A stretch of 64,000 nucleotides of DNA from Paracoccus endophyticus (lineage in GTDB: Bacteria; Pseudomonadota; Alphaproteobacteria; Rhodobacterales; Rhodobacteraceae): NCBI RefSeq assembly GCF_003286075.1, contig NZ_QLUV01000012.1, positions 1 through 64,000 of the forward strand, given 5' to 3'. The notes under the pieces were generated by a model. It was not told where the DNA came from. It did no database searches and was given only the letters and a program-made list of their open reading frames with translations. Both the position numbers and the translations under genes were made by a program. Positions 16,845 through 26,175 of the stretch are shown here, piece after piece. Each line of letters opens with the position of its first letter. Positions within the stretch are counted from its first letter, which is position 1.

Positions 16845-17666
16845 ATGGCCCGCACCCCCTCTGCCGCTTTTCTGGCGGCGCTGATCGCCACCGCGCCGCT
16901 GGCGGCACTCGCGCAGACCGCGACCGATGCCCCGGCGCCGGCTGCGGCCGCGACGGCTGGCGACGCTGCCGCCCCCGCCGCAGTTGCCGCCGAGACGACC
17001 CCGGCCGCGGCCGACGCCCCTGTCCCGGCGACCCCTGCCCCGACAGCGCCGGCGGCCGACGCACCGGCGGCCGCGGCGCCTGCGCCCGACAGCGCCGCGA
17101 CCACTGAAACGGGAACGGCCCCGGCAGCCACCCCGGCGACCCCTGCGCCCGCCGCAGGCAGCGACGCCGCCGCCGCCGCGCCCGCGGGAGAGCCGCAGGT
17201 CGGCGCCTATTACACCAAGGGAACCCACGGTGACTGGCAGCTGCGCTGCATGAAGGCGCCCGAGGGGCAGGACCCGTGCGAGCTTTACCAGCTGATGAAG
17301 GACGCCCAAGGGGCGGCCGTGGCCGAGGTATCGGTCATTCCGTTCACAGGCCGGGCGGCGGCCGTCGTGAACTTTGTGTCCCCGCTGGAAACGGACCTGA
17401 CGACCGGGCTGGGGTTCCAGATCGATTCCGGCAAGAACAGCGCCTATCCGTTCCTTGTCTGCGCCCAGATCGGCTGCATCGCCCGCGTCGGCATGACCGA
17501 GGCAGAGCTTGCCGCGATGAAGAACGGCAACGCCGCGACCGTTTCGCTGCTGCCCTATGGGGGCGAGGCGGCGAAGAACACCGTCAAGCTGACGCTGTCG
17601 CTCAAGGGCTTCACCGCCGGGTTCGAGGCGCTGAAGGCCGCGATGCCGGCCCCCGCCGCGCAGTAG
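16845..17666 (+). CDS. IalB family (invasion-associated locus B) exported protein
   Basis: A 273-aa protein with a signal peptide (residues 1-24, ending PLAALAQ). A ~95-residue Ala/Pro/Thr-rich linker follows, then a C-terminal IalB domain of about 150 residues. The domain shows HGDWQLRCMKA, DPCELYQLMKD and FLVCAQIGCIARVGM, with cysteines in the places expected for disulfides. IalB-like proteins are periplasmic and common in free-living Rhodobacteraceae, where a link to invasion is not implied. The low-complexity linker is longer than usual and may span the cell wall. A terminator follows 20 bp after the stop. Confidence 0.85.
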   Translation: MARTPSAAFLAALIATAPLAALAQTATDAPAPAAAATAGDAAAPAAVAAETTPAAADAPVPATPAPTAPAADAPAAAAPAPDSAATTETGTAPAATPATPAPAAGSDAAAAAPAGEPQVGAYYTKGTHGDWQLRCMKAPEGQDPCELYQLMKDAQGAAVAEVSVIPFTGRAAAVVNFVSPLETDLTTGLGFQIDSGKNSAYPFLVCAQIGCIARVGMTEAELAAMKNGNAATVSLLPYGGEAAKNTVKLTLSLKGFTAGFEALKAAMPAPAAQ

Positions 17667-17686
17667 GACGAGGCCCGTTCCAACGA

Positions 17687-17718
17687 AAGGGGCGGCGGTC
17701 GCGTGACCGCCGCCCTTT
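17687..17718. terminator. Bidirectional intrinsic terminator
   Basis: An 11-14-bp stem, ggggcggcggtc / gaccgccgccc with flanking aaa/ttt, lies between the converging ialB and degP genes. Flanking A and T runs make it usable on both strands. Confidence 0.8.
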
Positions 17719-17773
17719 CTTCATGCCGGGCAGTCGGGGACCGCGACCCCTGCGGACCTTGGCCCGGCCGCAA

Positions 17774-19405
17774 TCACTCGACCGACAGCGCGACGAAACG
17801 GGGCTCGCCCTCGCGCCGCACCAGCAGCAGGACCGACTTGCGCCCCGCCTCCTTGGCCTCGGCGACCCGCGCCTCGAGGTCGGCCACGGATGCGACGGGC
17901 TGCTGCCCGGCCTCGACGATCACATCGCCGGCCGACAGGCCCTTGCCGGCCGCCGGCCCTTCGGGATCGACATCCTGCACGACCAGCCCGGCGGCGTTCT
18001 GGGGCAGGTCCAGCCGCGCCGCCAGCTCGGGCGTCATCGGCACAAGCGTCAGGCCCAGCGTCTCGCTGGTGCGGGGCGCATCGCTGCCCTCCTGCGACCC
18101 CGGACCCCCAGCTGCCGCCTCGGCCAGCTCGCGCCGGCCCAGCGTGATCTGCAGCGTCACCGGCTTGCCATCGCGCATCACGACGATCTCCACCGCCTGT
18201 CCCACCGGCGCATCCGCGACGCGGCGCACCAGGTCGCGGGTGTCGGCCACCTCGCCGCCGGCAAAGCGGGTGATCACGTCGCCCGCCTTCACGCCGGCAT
18301 CGGCGGCAGGGCCGGCGGGCACGTCGGTGACCATCGCCCCGGTGCTGGATTCCAGCCCGAGCGAATCGGCGATGTCGTCGGTCACGTCCTGGATCTTGAC
18401 ACCCAGCCAGCCCCGGCGCGTCTCGCCGAACTCCTCCAGCTGCTGCACGACCTTGCTGACGACGTTCGACGCCATGGAAAACCCGATCCCGATCGACCCG
18501 CCGTTCGGCGACAGGATCGCGGTGTTGACGCCGATCACCTCGCCCGCAAGGTTGAACAGCGGACCGCCCGAGTTCCCGCGGTTGATCGCCGCGTCGGTCT
18601 GGATGAAATCGTCATACGTGCCCGTCAGCGCCCGCGCCTTGGCCGAGATGATGCCGGACGAGGCGGAGAAGCCCTGCCCCAGCGGGTTCCCCAGCGCCAG
18701 CACCCAGTCGCCCACACGGGCCTGGTCGCTGTCGCCAAACGTGACGAACGGCAGCGGATTGTCTGCCTCGACCTTCAGCACGGCCACGTCGGTCGTGGCG
18801 TCTGTCCCGATCACCTTGGCCGGCAGGCGGGCGCCCGACTGGAACTCGACCTCGATCTCGTCGGCGCCGTCGATGACGTGGTTGTTGGTGACGATCAGCC
18901 CCTCGGCCGAAACGACAAACCCCGACCCCAGCGCATTCGACCGCTCGCGCGCCGTCGGACCCTGCTGGCCGAAGGGCATGTCCTGATCGGGAAAGCCCGG
19001 GATGCCGAAGTCGCGGAACAGGTCCGAAAACGGGCTCCCCTCGGGGAACATCGGGCCCGGGTTGACGGGACGCGACACGACGGCGGTGGTGGTGATGTTG
19101 ACGACGGCCGGGCTGACCCGTTCGACGATGCCGGCAAAGCTGTCCGGCATCACCTGCGGCGCGGGCGCGCTCAGGGGCGTGTTGGCATTCGCGGCCTCCG
19201 GGACCTTGCCCTCCTCGGCGTCGGGCACGGTGGTGGTGTGCGGCGCGCCGGACGGCGCGGCGGGCAGCGGCGTTGCCTGGGCGGGCGCAACAGGCGGAAC
19301 GGGCTGGGGCGCCGCCTGCTGGGCGTGGACGGGCGTCAGCGTCAGGGCGATGGCGATCGCCGAGGCGGACAAGGCCAGGCGGCGACGGATCAGGGCGCAG
19401 GTCAT
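17774..19405 (-). CDS. degP: DegP/DegQ (HtrA) family periplasmic serine protease
   Basis: A 543-aa protease-chaperone. The signal peptide is residues 1-28 (IAIALTLTPVHA), and a Pro/Ala linker follows. The trypsin-like domain has the catalytic triad H176 (IVTNNHVIDG), D206 (TTDVAVLKVE) and S279 (RGNSGGPLFN). Two PDZ domains follow: GWLGVKIQDVTDDIADSLGL begins the first, and VVQDVDPEGPAAGKGL marks the second. It degrades misfolded periplasmic proteins. The ATG at 19405 was chosen for the signal peptide and the GGAGAG binding site; the longer frame adds 47 residues without these features. It is downstream of hflKC in the same orientation but separated by a terminator, so it has its own promoter. 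Confidence 0.93.
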   Translation of the reverse strand: MTCALIRRRLALSASAIAIALTLTPVHAQQAAPQPVPPVAPAQATPLPAAPSGAPHTTTVPDAEEGKVPEAANANTPLSAPAPQVMPDSFAGIVERVSPAVVNITTTAVVSRPVNPGPMFPEGSPFSDLFRDFGIPGFPDQDMPFGQQGPTARERSNALGSGFVVSAEGLIVTNNHVIDGADEIEVEFQSGARLPAKVIGTDATTDVAVLKVEADNPLPFVTFGDSDQARVGDWVLALGNPLGQGFSASSGIISAKARALTGTYDDFIQTDAAINRGNSGGPLFNLAGEVIGVNTAILSPNGGSIGIGFSMASNVVSKVVQQLEEFGETRRGWLGVKIQDVTDDIADSLGLESSTGAMVTDVPAGPAADAGVKAGDVITRFAGGEVADTRDLVRRVADAPVGQAVEIVVMRDGKPVTLQITLGRRELAEAAAGGPGSQEGSDAPRTSETLGLTLVPMTPELAARLDLPQNAAGLVVQDVDPEGPAAGKGLSAGDVIVEAGQQPVASVADLEARVAEAKEAGRKSVLLLVRREGEPRFVALSVE

Positions 19406-19560
19406 GCGGGAACTCTCCAGAGCTTGCCGGCCCGGCGGGGGCCGTGTGCGAAAACCAACGCACGACATATGGGACGCAGTTGCAAGAGTGCCACGTCCCT
19501 GGCCGCGTGAACTCATCGTGACTTGCACTTCAGGGCGCGGGCCCACCGGACCTCAAATGC

Positions 19561-19592
19561 AAAGGGGGGCGCGGCTTTCCGCACCCCCCCTT
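19561..19592 (-). terminator. Intrinsic terminator after hflC
   Basis: A GC-rich stem, ggggggcgcgg / ccgcaccccccc, with flanking aaa/tt lies just beyond the hflC stop codon. It separates hflKC from degP on the minus strand. Confidence 0.7.
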
Positions 19593-19611
19593 GTCTCTCG
19601 CCTGCACGCAA

Positions 19612-20817
19612 TCAGTTGCTGGCGGTCGGCGCGACCGGGGAACCGGTGCCTGCGGGCGCCCCAGCCGCGTTGCCCGCCGGCGCGGGTTCGGCGGCACCTG
19701 CGGGAACCGGCGCGGCACCCGTGGCAGGGGCCACCTCATCCACGGCCAGCGAGGCGGGGGTCGTGACCGGCGTCGCCGTCACGCCCGCGTCCGCTGTCGT
19801 GTCCGGCGTGGCGCCGGGCAGGACCGCAGCCGCGCCGCCCGCGGCGTCCGGCGCCGATGTGCCTGCGGGATCGACGCTGGCGCCGGGCTGTGCGCCGGTG
19901 TCGCGCGGGACGGCCGGCGTTGCAGGCGCACCCGTCAGCGCGCCCTCGCCCCGTTCGCCGCCCAGATAGCTGAAGAACTCGCCATCCGGCGCCAGTACCA
20001 TCGAGCTGTTGGACCCGCCCAGCGCGCGTTCATAGGCGGTCATCGAGCGGGTGAACGCAAAGAACTCGGGGTCGCGGCCGAAGGCCTCGGCATAGATCGC
20101 GTTGCGGCGGGCGTCGGCCTCGCCGCGCACCACCTCGGCCTTGCGGCGCGCGTCCGAGGTCAGCTCGACCACGGTCCGGTCCGCCGTCGCGCGAACCCGC
20201 TGCGCGGCCTCGCCGCCGCGGGCGATCTCGTCGGCGGCCTCGCGCTCGCGCTCCGCGCGCATCCGGGCATAGGTCGCGGCCAGGTTCTGCTCGGGCAGGT
20301 CGGTGCGGGTCAAGCGCACGTCGATCACCTGCACGCCCAGGTTTTCGGCGTCGCGCCGGGCCGTGTCGCGGATCTGGTTCATCAGCGAGGTCCGGTCGTC
20401 CGACAGGACCGTCGTCGAGGGGACCGAACCCAGCACCCCCCGGATCGCGTTGGTCATGATCCCCGCCAGCCGGCTTTCGGCAAAGGCGATGCCGCCGTCG
20501 CCCACCGCGCGGCGGAACCGCACGACATCGGTGATCTGCCAGCGCGCGAAGGCGTCCACCACCAGGCGGCGGTCGTCCAGCGGCGTCACTTCCATCGGCT
20601 CGGTGGTCAGGCCCAGGATGCGAGCATCGTATGTCACCACCTGGTCGATGATCGGCAGCTTCAGGCCGAGGCCCGGCTCCTCTCGGACGGCCACGACCTC
20701 GCCGAAGCGCAGGACCAGGGCCTTTTCACGGACATCGACGATATAGACCGAGGCCATGACGGCCACCGCCAGCACAAAGACCAGCGGCAGCGCAAAGACG
20801 GATATCGCGCGGCGCAT
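19612..20817 (-). CDS. hflC: FtsH protease modulator HflC
   Basis: A 401-aa SPFH/band-7 protein. One N-terminal membrane anchor (residues 4-26) is followed by the band-7 domain (VVAVREEPGLGLKLPIIDQV) and a long coiled-coil region rich in Ala, Glu and Arg (RAEREREAADEIARGGEAAQ). HflC and HflK form a cage around the membrane protease FtsH and control which membrane proteins it degrades. About 100 C-terminal residues after EFFSYLGGER are Ala/Pro/Thr/Gly-rich low complexity, which typical HflC lacks. It is coupled to hflK by a one-base TGATG overlap. Confidence 0.93.
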   Translation of the reverse strand: MRRAISVFALPLVFVLAVAVMASVYIVDVREKALVLRFGEVVAVREEPGLGLKLPIIDQVVTYDARILGLTTEPMEVTPLDDRRLVVDAFARWQITDVVRFRRAVGDGGIAFAESRLAGIMTNAIRGVLGSVPSTTVLSDDRTSLMNQIRDTARRDAENLGVQVIDVRLTRTDLPEQNLAATYARMRAEREREAADEIARGGEAAQRVRATADRTVVELTSDARRKAEVVRGEADARRNAIYAEAFGRDPEFFAFTRSMTAYERALGGSNSSMVLAPDGEFFSYLGGERGEGALTGAPATPAVPRDTGAQPGASVDPAGTSAPDAAGGAAAVLPGATPDTTADAGVTATPVTTPASLAVDEVAPATGAAPVPAGAAEPAPAGNAAGAPAGTGSPVAPTASN

Positions 20818-22097
20818 CAGTTGTTCCCCCGAGTGACGGTGGGTTGCGGCGCGGCGGTGATTTCCGGCGCGACGCCGCGGGCGGCGGCCGACGGCTGCAC
20901 CGCCGGAGGCGCCGGCTGCGGGCGCAACTGGTCCAGCGGCAGGTATGGCACCACGCCCGAGCCGGACGCCCCGCCTTCGATCAGCACCTTGTTCACGTCG
21001 CCCAGGACCTTCTCCATGGTTTCCAGATACATCCGGCGCCGGGTCACGTCGGGCGCCTTGACGTATTCGTCGTAGACCGAGATGAACCGCGAGGCCTCGC
21101 CCTCGGCGGCGTTGACGGCCTGGGCGCGATAGGCCTCGGCCCCCTCGACCAGCGCCGCTGCCTCGCCGCGGGCGTTGGCCAGCACGCGGTTGGCATAGGC
21201 GTCGGCCTCTTTCTCAAGCCGGTCGCGCTCCTGCTGCGCGGCCTGCACCTCGCGGAAGGCGTCGATCACCTCTTCGGGGGGGTCGGCGCGGCCCAGGTTG
21301 ACGCGCACGACGTTGATGCCGGCGCTGTAGCTGTCCAGCGTGGCCTGGATCGCCACCTCGAGGTCGCTGGCGATCACGCCGCGGTCGCGGTTCAGGATCG
21401 GCGCCAGTTCCGACCGGGCCACGATGTCGCGCATCGCGCTTTCGGCGACGGCGCGGATCGTCCCTTCGGGGTCGGCCAGGTTGAACAGATACTGCTCGGG
21501 GCTCGAGACGTTCCAGACCACCTGATACTGCATGTTCACGATGTTCTGGTCGCGGGTCAGCATCAGCCCGCTGTCCAGCGGGTCACGACCGATGCCGATG
21601 TCGATCGACTTTTCCTCGGTCACGCGCACGATCTGTCGGGTGACGAAGGGCCAGGGGGCAAAGTTCAGGCCTTCGTCCCGCACGGCGTAGGGCTGGCCGA
21701 ACAGCAGCTCGACGGCCTTCTCTCCGGTGTCCACGGTGTAGAAGCTGGTGAAGACCCAGACCGCGACGGCGCCCAGGGCAAAGATCCCCCAGCTGCCCCG
21801 CCTGACCCGGGGCATGCCAGGCCGGGGTCCCAGGGGGCCGCGCGGCCCGCCGGTCTTGCCGCCCATCAGCACGCGCAGCTTTTCCTGGCCCTTGCGCATC
21901 AGGTCCTCGATTTCGGGAACCTGGTCAGGGCGGCGCGGACCGCCGGGTGGCGGGCGATCGTCGGACCCGCCCGGCAGGCCCCAGGGGCGCTGCGGGCCGC
22001 GGCCCTGTTCGGGCGGGCGCCCCGGCGGCGCCTTGGGCCGATCGTCGCCGTTGCCGTCGCCGCCGCTGCCCCCGCCCCACGGGCCCTGATTTGCCAT
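20817..22097 (-). CDS. hflK: FtsH protease modulator HflK
   Basis: A 426-aa partner of HflC. The N-terminal ~95 residues are Gly/Pro/Arg-rich (the usual cytoplasmic tail, WGGGSGGDGNGDDRPKAPPG). A single membrane segment lies at about 100-118 (WGIFALGAVAVWVFTSFYTV), followed by the SPFH domain and coiled coil. The C-terminus after PYLPLDQL is again Pro/Ala-rich. An aaaggtg binding site precedes the ATG at 22097. It is first in the hflKC operon, 121 bp after the gor stop codon. Confidence 0.94.
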   Translation of the reverse strand: MANQGPWGGGSGGDGNGDDRPKAPPGRPPEQGRGPQRPWGLPGGSDDRPPPGGPRRPDQVPEIEDLMRKGQEKLRVLMGGKTGGPRGPLGPRPGMPRVRRGSWGIFALGAVAVWVFTSFYTVDTGEKAVELLFGQPYAVRDEGLNFAPWPFVTRQIVRVTEEKSIDIGIGRDPLDSGLMLTRDQNIVNMQYQVVWNVSSPEQYLFNLADPEGTIRAVAESAMRDIVARSELAPILNRDRGVIASDLEVAIQATLDSYSAGINVVRVNLGRADPPEEVIDAFREVQAAQQERDRLEKEADAYANRVLANARGEAAALVEGAEAYRAQAVNAAEGEASRFISVYDEYVKAPDVTRRRMYLETMEKVLGDVNKVLIEGGASGSGVVPYLPLDQLRPQPAPPAVQPSAAARGVAPEITAAPQPTVTRGNN

Positions 22098-22218
22098 GAA
22101 TGCACCTTTCGTCGAACCTCTCCCCTAACTGGGGCGAACATGCGTTAAGTCAACCCTTTGTGCCCGATTGCGCGGCATCCCAAGGAACGCGGCGCGCAGG
22201 AGGCACGGAGGCGGACGC

Positions 22219-23628
22219 TCAGGCTTCGGCCGGCTCGGCCGCGTGGCGTGCGCCGGCCAACTCGGGACCGGCGCGGCGCACCGGCAGGCGCATGGTGACC
22301 AGCTCTTCCGCCAGGGTCGGGTGGACGGCGACGGTGGCGTCGAAATCCTCCTTGGTGGCCTTCATGCCCACGGCGACGGCCGCCAGCTGAATCATCTCAC
22401 CCGCCTCGGGGGCGAAGATGTGGCAGCCAAGGACGCGCCGGGTGGTCTCGCAGACCACCAGCTTCATCAGGGCGCGGGCCTCGGACCCGCCGAACAGCGA
22501 CCGCATGGGGCGGAAGCTGGCGGCATAGACCTCGATCGGGCCCCTGGCGGCCGCCTCCTCTTCGGTCAGGCCGATGGTCCCAAGCTCGTGCGGGCGGGTA
22601 TAGACGGCGCTGGCGATCAGCCCGTGATCCACGCAGCGCGGCTGCGCGCCGAACACCGTGTCGGCGAAGGCGTGCCCCTCGCGGATGGCGACCGGGGTCA
22701 GGTTCACGCGGTCGGTCACGTCGCCCACGGCGAAGATCGACGGCACGGCGGTCTGCGACCACTGATCGACGACGATCTGTCCCCTGGACCCCAGCCGGAC
22801 GCCGGTCCCTTCCAGCCCCAGCCCGCCCGTATAGGGCGCGCGGCCGGTGGCAAACATCACCGCGTCAAAGACGGCATCGGCCCCGGACTTGAAGCTGACG
22901 CGGATGCCGTCGCCCTCGCGCGCCAGCGCGGTCGGGCCGTCGTCCAGTTGCAGGGTGACGCCGATCTGTTCGAGCTGGCGGGTGACAAGGCCGCGCATCT
23001 CGGTGTCAAAGCCGCGCAGCACCTTGTCGCCGCGATGCACCAGGGTCGTCGCGCAGCCCAGGCCGTTCAGGATCGTGGCGTATTCGCAGGCGATGAAGCC
23101 GCCGCCGACCACCAGGACCCGCCCCGGCAGCCGGTCCAGGTCGAACAGGTCGTCCGAGATCAGGCCAAGCTCTGCGCCCGGGATGTCCGGGCGCACCGGG
23201 CGGCCCCCGACGGCGATCAGGATATGGGCCGCGCTGAACCGCTGCCCGTCGTCCAGTTCGACCGTATGGGCATCGACGATGCGCGCGCGGGCGTTGTGCA
23301 CGGCCACCCCGGCGGCGACCAGCCCGCCTTCGTAAAGCCCCTCCAGCCGCGACAACTCGTGGTGCAGCTTGTCGCGGAACGCGGGCCAGTCAAAGCGGCC
23401 GGCCTCGGCCGACCAGCCGTAGGCACGCGCCTCGGCGGCCGCGGCGGGCGCCCCGCTGGCAAAGATCATCAGCTTTTTCGGGACGCAGCCCCGGATCACG
23501 CAGGTGCCGCCCAGGCGGCTTTCCTCGGCCAATGCCACGCGGGCGCCATGCTGGCTGGCCGCGATGCGCGCCGCGCGCACCCCGCCCGAGCCGCCGCCGA
23601 TCACGAAAAGGTCAAGATCAAAGCTCAT
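22219..23628 (-). CDS. gor: Glutathione-disulfide reductase
   Basis: A 469-aa NADPH-dependent flavoenzyme that keeps glutathione reduced in the cytoplasm. FAD binding is shown by GGGSGGVRAARIAA. The redox disulfide is GGTCVIRGCVPKK; the IRG variant is the one seen in plant-type and alphaproteobacterial enzymes. The NADPH site has GGGFIACEYA, the second FAD motif is FAVGDVTDRVNLTPVA, and a C-terminal dimerisation domain follows. It overlaps rpiA by ATGA, so the two are co-transcribed; both draw on NADPH and pentose-phosphate metabolism. Confidence 0.93.
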   Translation of the reverse strand: MSFDLDLFVIGGGSGGVRAARIAASQHGARVALAEESRLGGTCVIRGCVPKKLMIFASGAPAAAAEARAYGWSAEAGRFDWPAFRDKLHHELSRLEGLYEGGLVAAGVAVHNARARIVDAHTVELDDGQRFSAAHILIAVGGRPVRPDIPGAELGLISDDLFDLDRLPGRVLVVGGGFIACEYATILNGLGCATTLVHRGDKVLRGFDTEMRGLVTRQLEQIGVTLQLDDGPTALAREGDGIRVSFKSGADAVFDAVMFATGRAPYTGGLGLEGTGVRLGSRGQIVVDQWSQTAVPSIFAVGDVTDRVNLTPVAIREGHAFADTVFGAQPRCVDHGLIASAVYTRPHELGTIGLTEEEAAARGPIEVYAASFRPMRSLFGGSEARALMKLVVCETTRRVLGCHIFAPEAGEMIQLAAVAVGMKATKEDFDATVAVHPTLAEELVTMRLPVRRAGPELAGARHAAEPAEA

Positions 23629-24353
23629 GCCACCACCTCGGGCCGGGTCATTTCGATTACGCCCCCGTCAGGGCTGCCGATCAGCGCAAGGTCGCACAGG
23701 CCCAGGAACAGCCCGTGTTCCACCACGCCGGGGATAGCGTGCAGCCCCGACGACAGCGCCTTGCAGTCGGCGATCACGTCCAGCGACAGGTCCAGGATCA
23801 TGTTCCCCTCGTCGGTGACGAAATCGCGTCCGTCGCGCTGGCGCTTCAGCATCGGGCGATGCGTCAGGTCCAGGGTCTCCAGCAGGTGCTGGATATGCAC
23901 GCGGGTCGTCTGCCAGCCGAACGGGATGACCTCGACCGGCAGATGGAACGCGCCCAGCGTCTCGACGACCTTGCCGGGGTCGGCGATGACGATCAGGCGG
24001 TCGGACGCGGCGGCGGTGATCTTTTCGCGCAGATGCGCGCCGCCGCCGCCCTTGATCAGGTTCAGGTCGGGGTCGATCTCGTCGGCGCCGTCGATCGTCA
24101 GATCCAGCCAGCCGATGTCGTCAAGCTCCTCGATCGTCAGGCCAAGCTGACCGGCCAGGTCGCAGGTGGCGCGGCTGGTCGCGGCCAGGCGCAGGCGCAG
24201 GTTCTCGGCGTGCACCCGTTCCGCCAGGCGGTGGACCATGAAGACAGCGGTCGAGCCGGTTCCAAGACCCACCCGCATTCCGTCCTGAACCAGCGCCACG
24301 GCAGCCCGCGCCGCCGCGTCCTTGGCTGAGTCCAGCGGGGAAAGTTCGGTCAT
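23625..24353 (-). CDS. rpiA: Ribose 5-phosphate isomerase A
   Basis: A 242-aa isomerase interconverting ribose 5-phosphate and ribulose 5-phosphate in the pentose phosphate pathway. Family motifs are GLGTGSTA (phosphate binding), TIDGADEID (catalytic aspartates) and [12 protein letters not shown] (catalytic glutamate and lysine). Length is normal for the family. It is the first gene of the rpiA-gor pair, and its promoter lies in the 140-bp region shared with the divergent ispDF gene. Confidence 0.95.
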   Translation of the reverse strand: MTELSPLDSAKDAAARAAVALVQDGMRVGLGTGSTAVFMVHRLAERVHAENLRLRLAATSRATCDLAGQLGLTIEELDDIGWLDLTIDGADEIDPDLNLIKGGGGAHLREKITAAASDRLIVIADPGKVVETLGAFHLPVEVIPFGWQTTRVHIQHLLETLDLTHRPMLKRQRDGRDFVTDEGNMILDLSLDVIADCKALSSGLHAIPGVVEHGLFLGLCDLALIGSPDGGVIEMTRPEVVA

Positions 24354-24422
24354 GGCGCGCGTCTCCTTGGGTGTGGTGCACGCGATATAGGCCGGATGCG
24401 GGCCGGGTGCGAGGGGTGGGGG

Positions 24423-24465
24423 CGCGCAACGCCGCGTTGCGCGACGGGCCGCCCGGCGTTGCGCG
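24423..24465. repeat. Three CGTTGCGCG units forming a palindrome
   Basis: A perfect 9-3-9 inverted repeat, CGCGCAACG-ccg-CGTTGCGCG (24423-24443), is followed by a third copy, CGTTGCGCG, at 24457-24465. It sits between the divergent rpiA and ispDF genes. It may be a REP-like element or a shared operator; no known consensus applies. Confidence 0.4.
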
Positions 24466-24493
24466 GCCTGCCGTGCTGACGTATCCCGGCGTG

Positions 24494-25684
24494 ATGGATC
24501 GCCCTGCCCCCTGCCCCGAAACCGAACCCGCGGCGCCCGCGCTGCCCCGCGACCGCGTCGCCGTTGTCATCACCGCGGCGGGCCGAGGCCTGCGCGCGGG
24601 CGAGGGCCGCCCCAAGCAGTGGCGCGACCTTGCCGGGCGCAGCGTGCTGGCGCGCAGCATCGACGCATTCGCCGGCTTCGGCCGCATCGTCGTGGTGGTG
24701 CATCCCGACGACATGGCCCGCGCGGTGGCCGATCTGTCCGGGCCGGTCACGCTGGTTGCGGGCGGCGACACGCGCTCGGCCAGCGTGCGCGCGGGGCTTG
24801 CGTCGCTGGACGCGTCCGGGCTGACCCATGTGCTGATCCACGACGGCGCGCGCCCGCTGGTGTCACGCGGCGTGATCAAGGGCGTCCTGGCCGCCCTGGC
24901 GGCGGGCGCGCCCGCCGCCGCGCCTGCGCTGCCGGTCGCCGATGCGCTGTGGCGCGGCGACGGCGGCCGCGTCACCGGGTTCGCCGACCGCGGCGGCCTT
25001 TACCGGGCCCAGACCCCGCAAGGCTTCGTGCTGGAGGCGATCGCGGCCGCGCACCGCGCCCATCCCGAGGGCGCGGCCGACGACGTGGAACTGGCCCACC
25101 GCGCCGGCCTGCCGGTGACGATCACGCCGGGCGACGACGACAATCTGAAGCTGACATGGCCCGCCGACTTTGATCGCGCGCGCCGCATCCTGGGGGGTGG
25201 CATGGACATTCGGCTGGGCAACGGGTTCGACGTGCATGCCTTTGGCCCCGGCGATCACGTCTGGCTGTGCGGGGTGCGCGTGCCCCATGGCGCGGGGCTG
25301 GTCGGCCATTCCGATGCCGATGTGGGGATGCACGCGTTGACCGACGCGATCTATGGGGCGCTGGCCATGGGCGACATCGGTCGGCACTTTCCCCCCAGCG
25401 ACCCGCGATGGAAGGGTGCGGAAAGCCATGTCTTCCTGGCCCACGCGGCGGCCCTTGCGCGCGAACAGGGGTTCCGGCTGGGCAACGCCGACGTCACGCT
25501 GATCTGCGAACATCCCAAGGTCGGCCCCCATGCCGCCGCCATGCAGGCGCGGCTGGCCGCGATCCTGGGGGTCGAGGCCGCCCGCATCAGCGTCAAGGCC
25601 ACCACGTCGGAACGGCTGGGCTTCACCGGCCGGGGCGAGGGCATCGCCGCCATTGCGACTGCCACGCTGATCGGCGGCGCGTGA
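24494..25684 (+). CDS. ispDF: Bifunctional IspD/IspF (isoprenoid MEP pathway)
   Basis: A 396-aa fusion. Residues 20-230 are the IspD cytidylyltransferase ([31 protein letters not shown]). From about 238, beginning [20 protein letters not shown], comes the IspF synthase with zinc ligands ([18 protein letters not shown]) and [12 protein letters not shown] at the end. It performs two non-adjacent steps of the non-mevalonate route to isoprenoids. The fusion is common in Alphaproteobacteria. The ATG at 24494 was chosen; a GTG three bases before is possible. Its TGA overlaps the pgpA start by one base. Confidence 0.94.
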   Translation: MDRPAPCPETEPAAPALPRDRVAVVITAAGRGLRAGEGRPKQWRDLAGRSVLARSIDAFAGFGRIVVVVHPDDMARAVADLSGPVTLVAGGDTRSASVRAGLASLDASGLTHVLIHDGARPLVSRGVIKGVLAALAAGAPAAAPALPVADALWRGDGGRVTGFADRGGLYRAQTPQGFVLEAIAAAHRAHPEGAADDVELAHRAGLPVTITPGDDDNLKLTWPADFDRARRILGGGMDIRLGNGFDVHAFGPGDHVWLCGVRVPHGAGLVGHSDADVGMHALTDAIYGALAMGDIGRHFPPSDPRWKGAESHVFLAHAAALAREQGFRLGNADVTLICEHPKVGPHAAAMQARLAAILGVEAARISVKATTSERLGFTGRGEGIAAIATATLIGGA

Positions 25685-26175
25685 TGCAGGCCTGTCTCGC
25701 GACGTGGTTCGGGGTCGGGCATCTGCGGCCCGCGCCGGGAACCTGGGCCTCGGCCCTGGCCGTCCTGCTGGGGGTGATCCTGCACCGCCTTGGGCATTTC
25801 CCGGCCCTGGCGCTGGCCACGGGGGCCGCCGTTGCCCTGGGCCTGTGGGCCATTTCCGGGTGGACCGCCGGCATGGCCGACAAGGACCGCAGCGAAATCG
25901 TCATCGACGAGATCGCCGGCCAGTGGCTGGCCTTGTGCTTTCCCTCGGCCGGGTTCTGGCTGATGGGGCTGCCTGCGGACCGCTTTCCCTATCCGGGCTG
26001 GGTCGCGGCCTTCGTGTTCTTTCGCCTGTTCGACATCTGGAAACCCTGGCTCGTGGGACGGGCGGACCGCCGCACCGACGCCGCGGGGGTGATGCTGGAC
26101 GATCTGTGGGCAGGCTTGTTCGCCGGCGTCGCGACCATGATCGCCGCCGGCATTTCACATGGGGTGATGGGATGA
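25684..26175 (+). CDS. pgpA: Phosphatidylglycerophosphatase A
   Basis: A 163-aa inner-membrane enzyme that dephosphorylates phosphatidylglycerophosphate to phosphatidylglycerol. Family motifs include GHLRPAPGTWASA near the N-terminus, the acidic DKDRSEIVIDEIAGQW (metal ligands) and FFRLFDIWKPW. Three or four membrane segments are apparent. It starts on the last base of ispDF and overlaps pncC by ATGA, so all three are one transcript. Confidence 0.92.
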   Translation: MQACLATWFGVGHLRPAPGTWASALAVLLGVILHRLGHFPALALATGAAVALGLWAISGWTAGMADKDRSEIVIDEIAGQWLALCFPSAGFWLMGLPADRFPYPGWVAAFVFFRLFDIWKPWLVGRADRRTDAAGVMLDDLWAGLFAGVATMIAAGISHGVMG

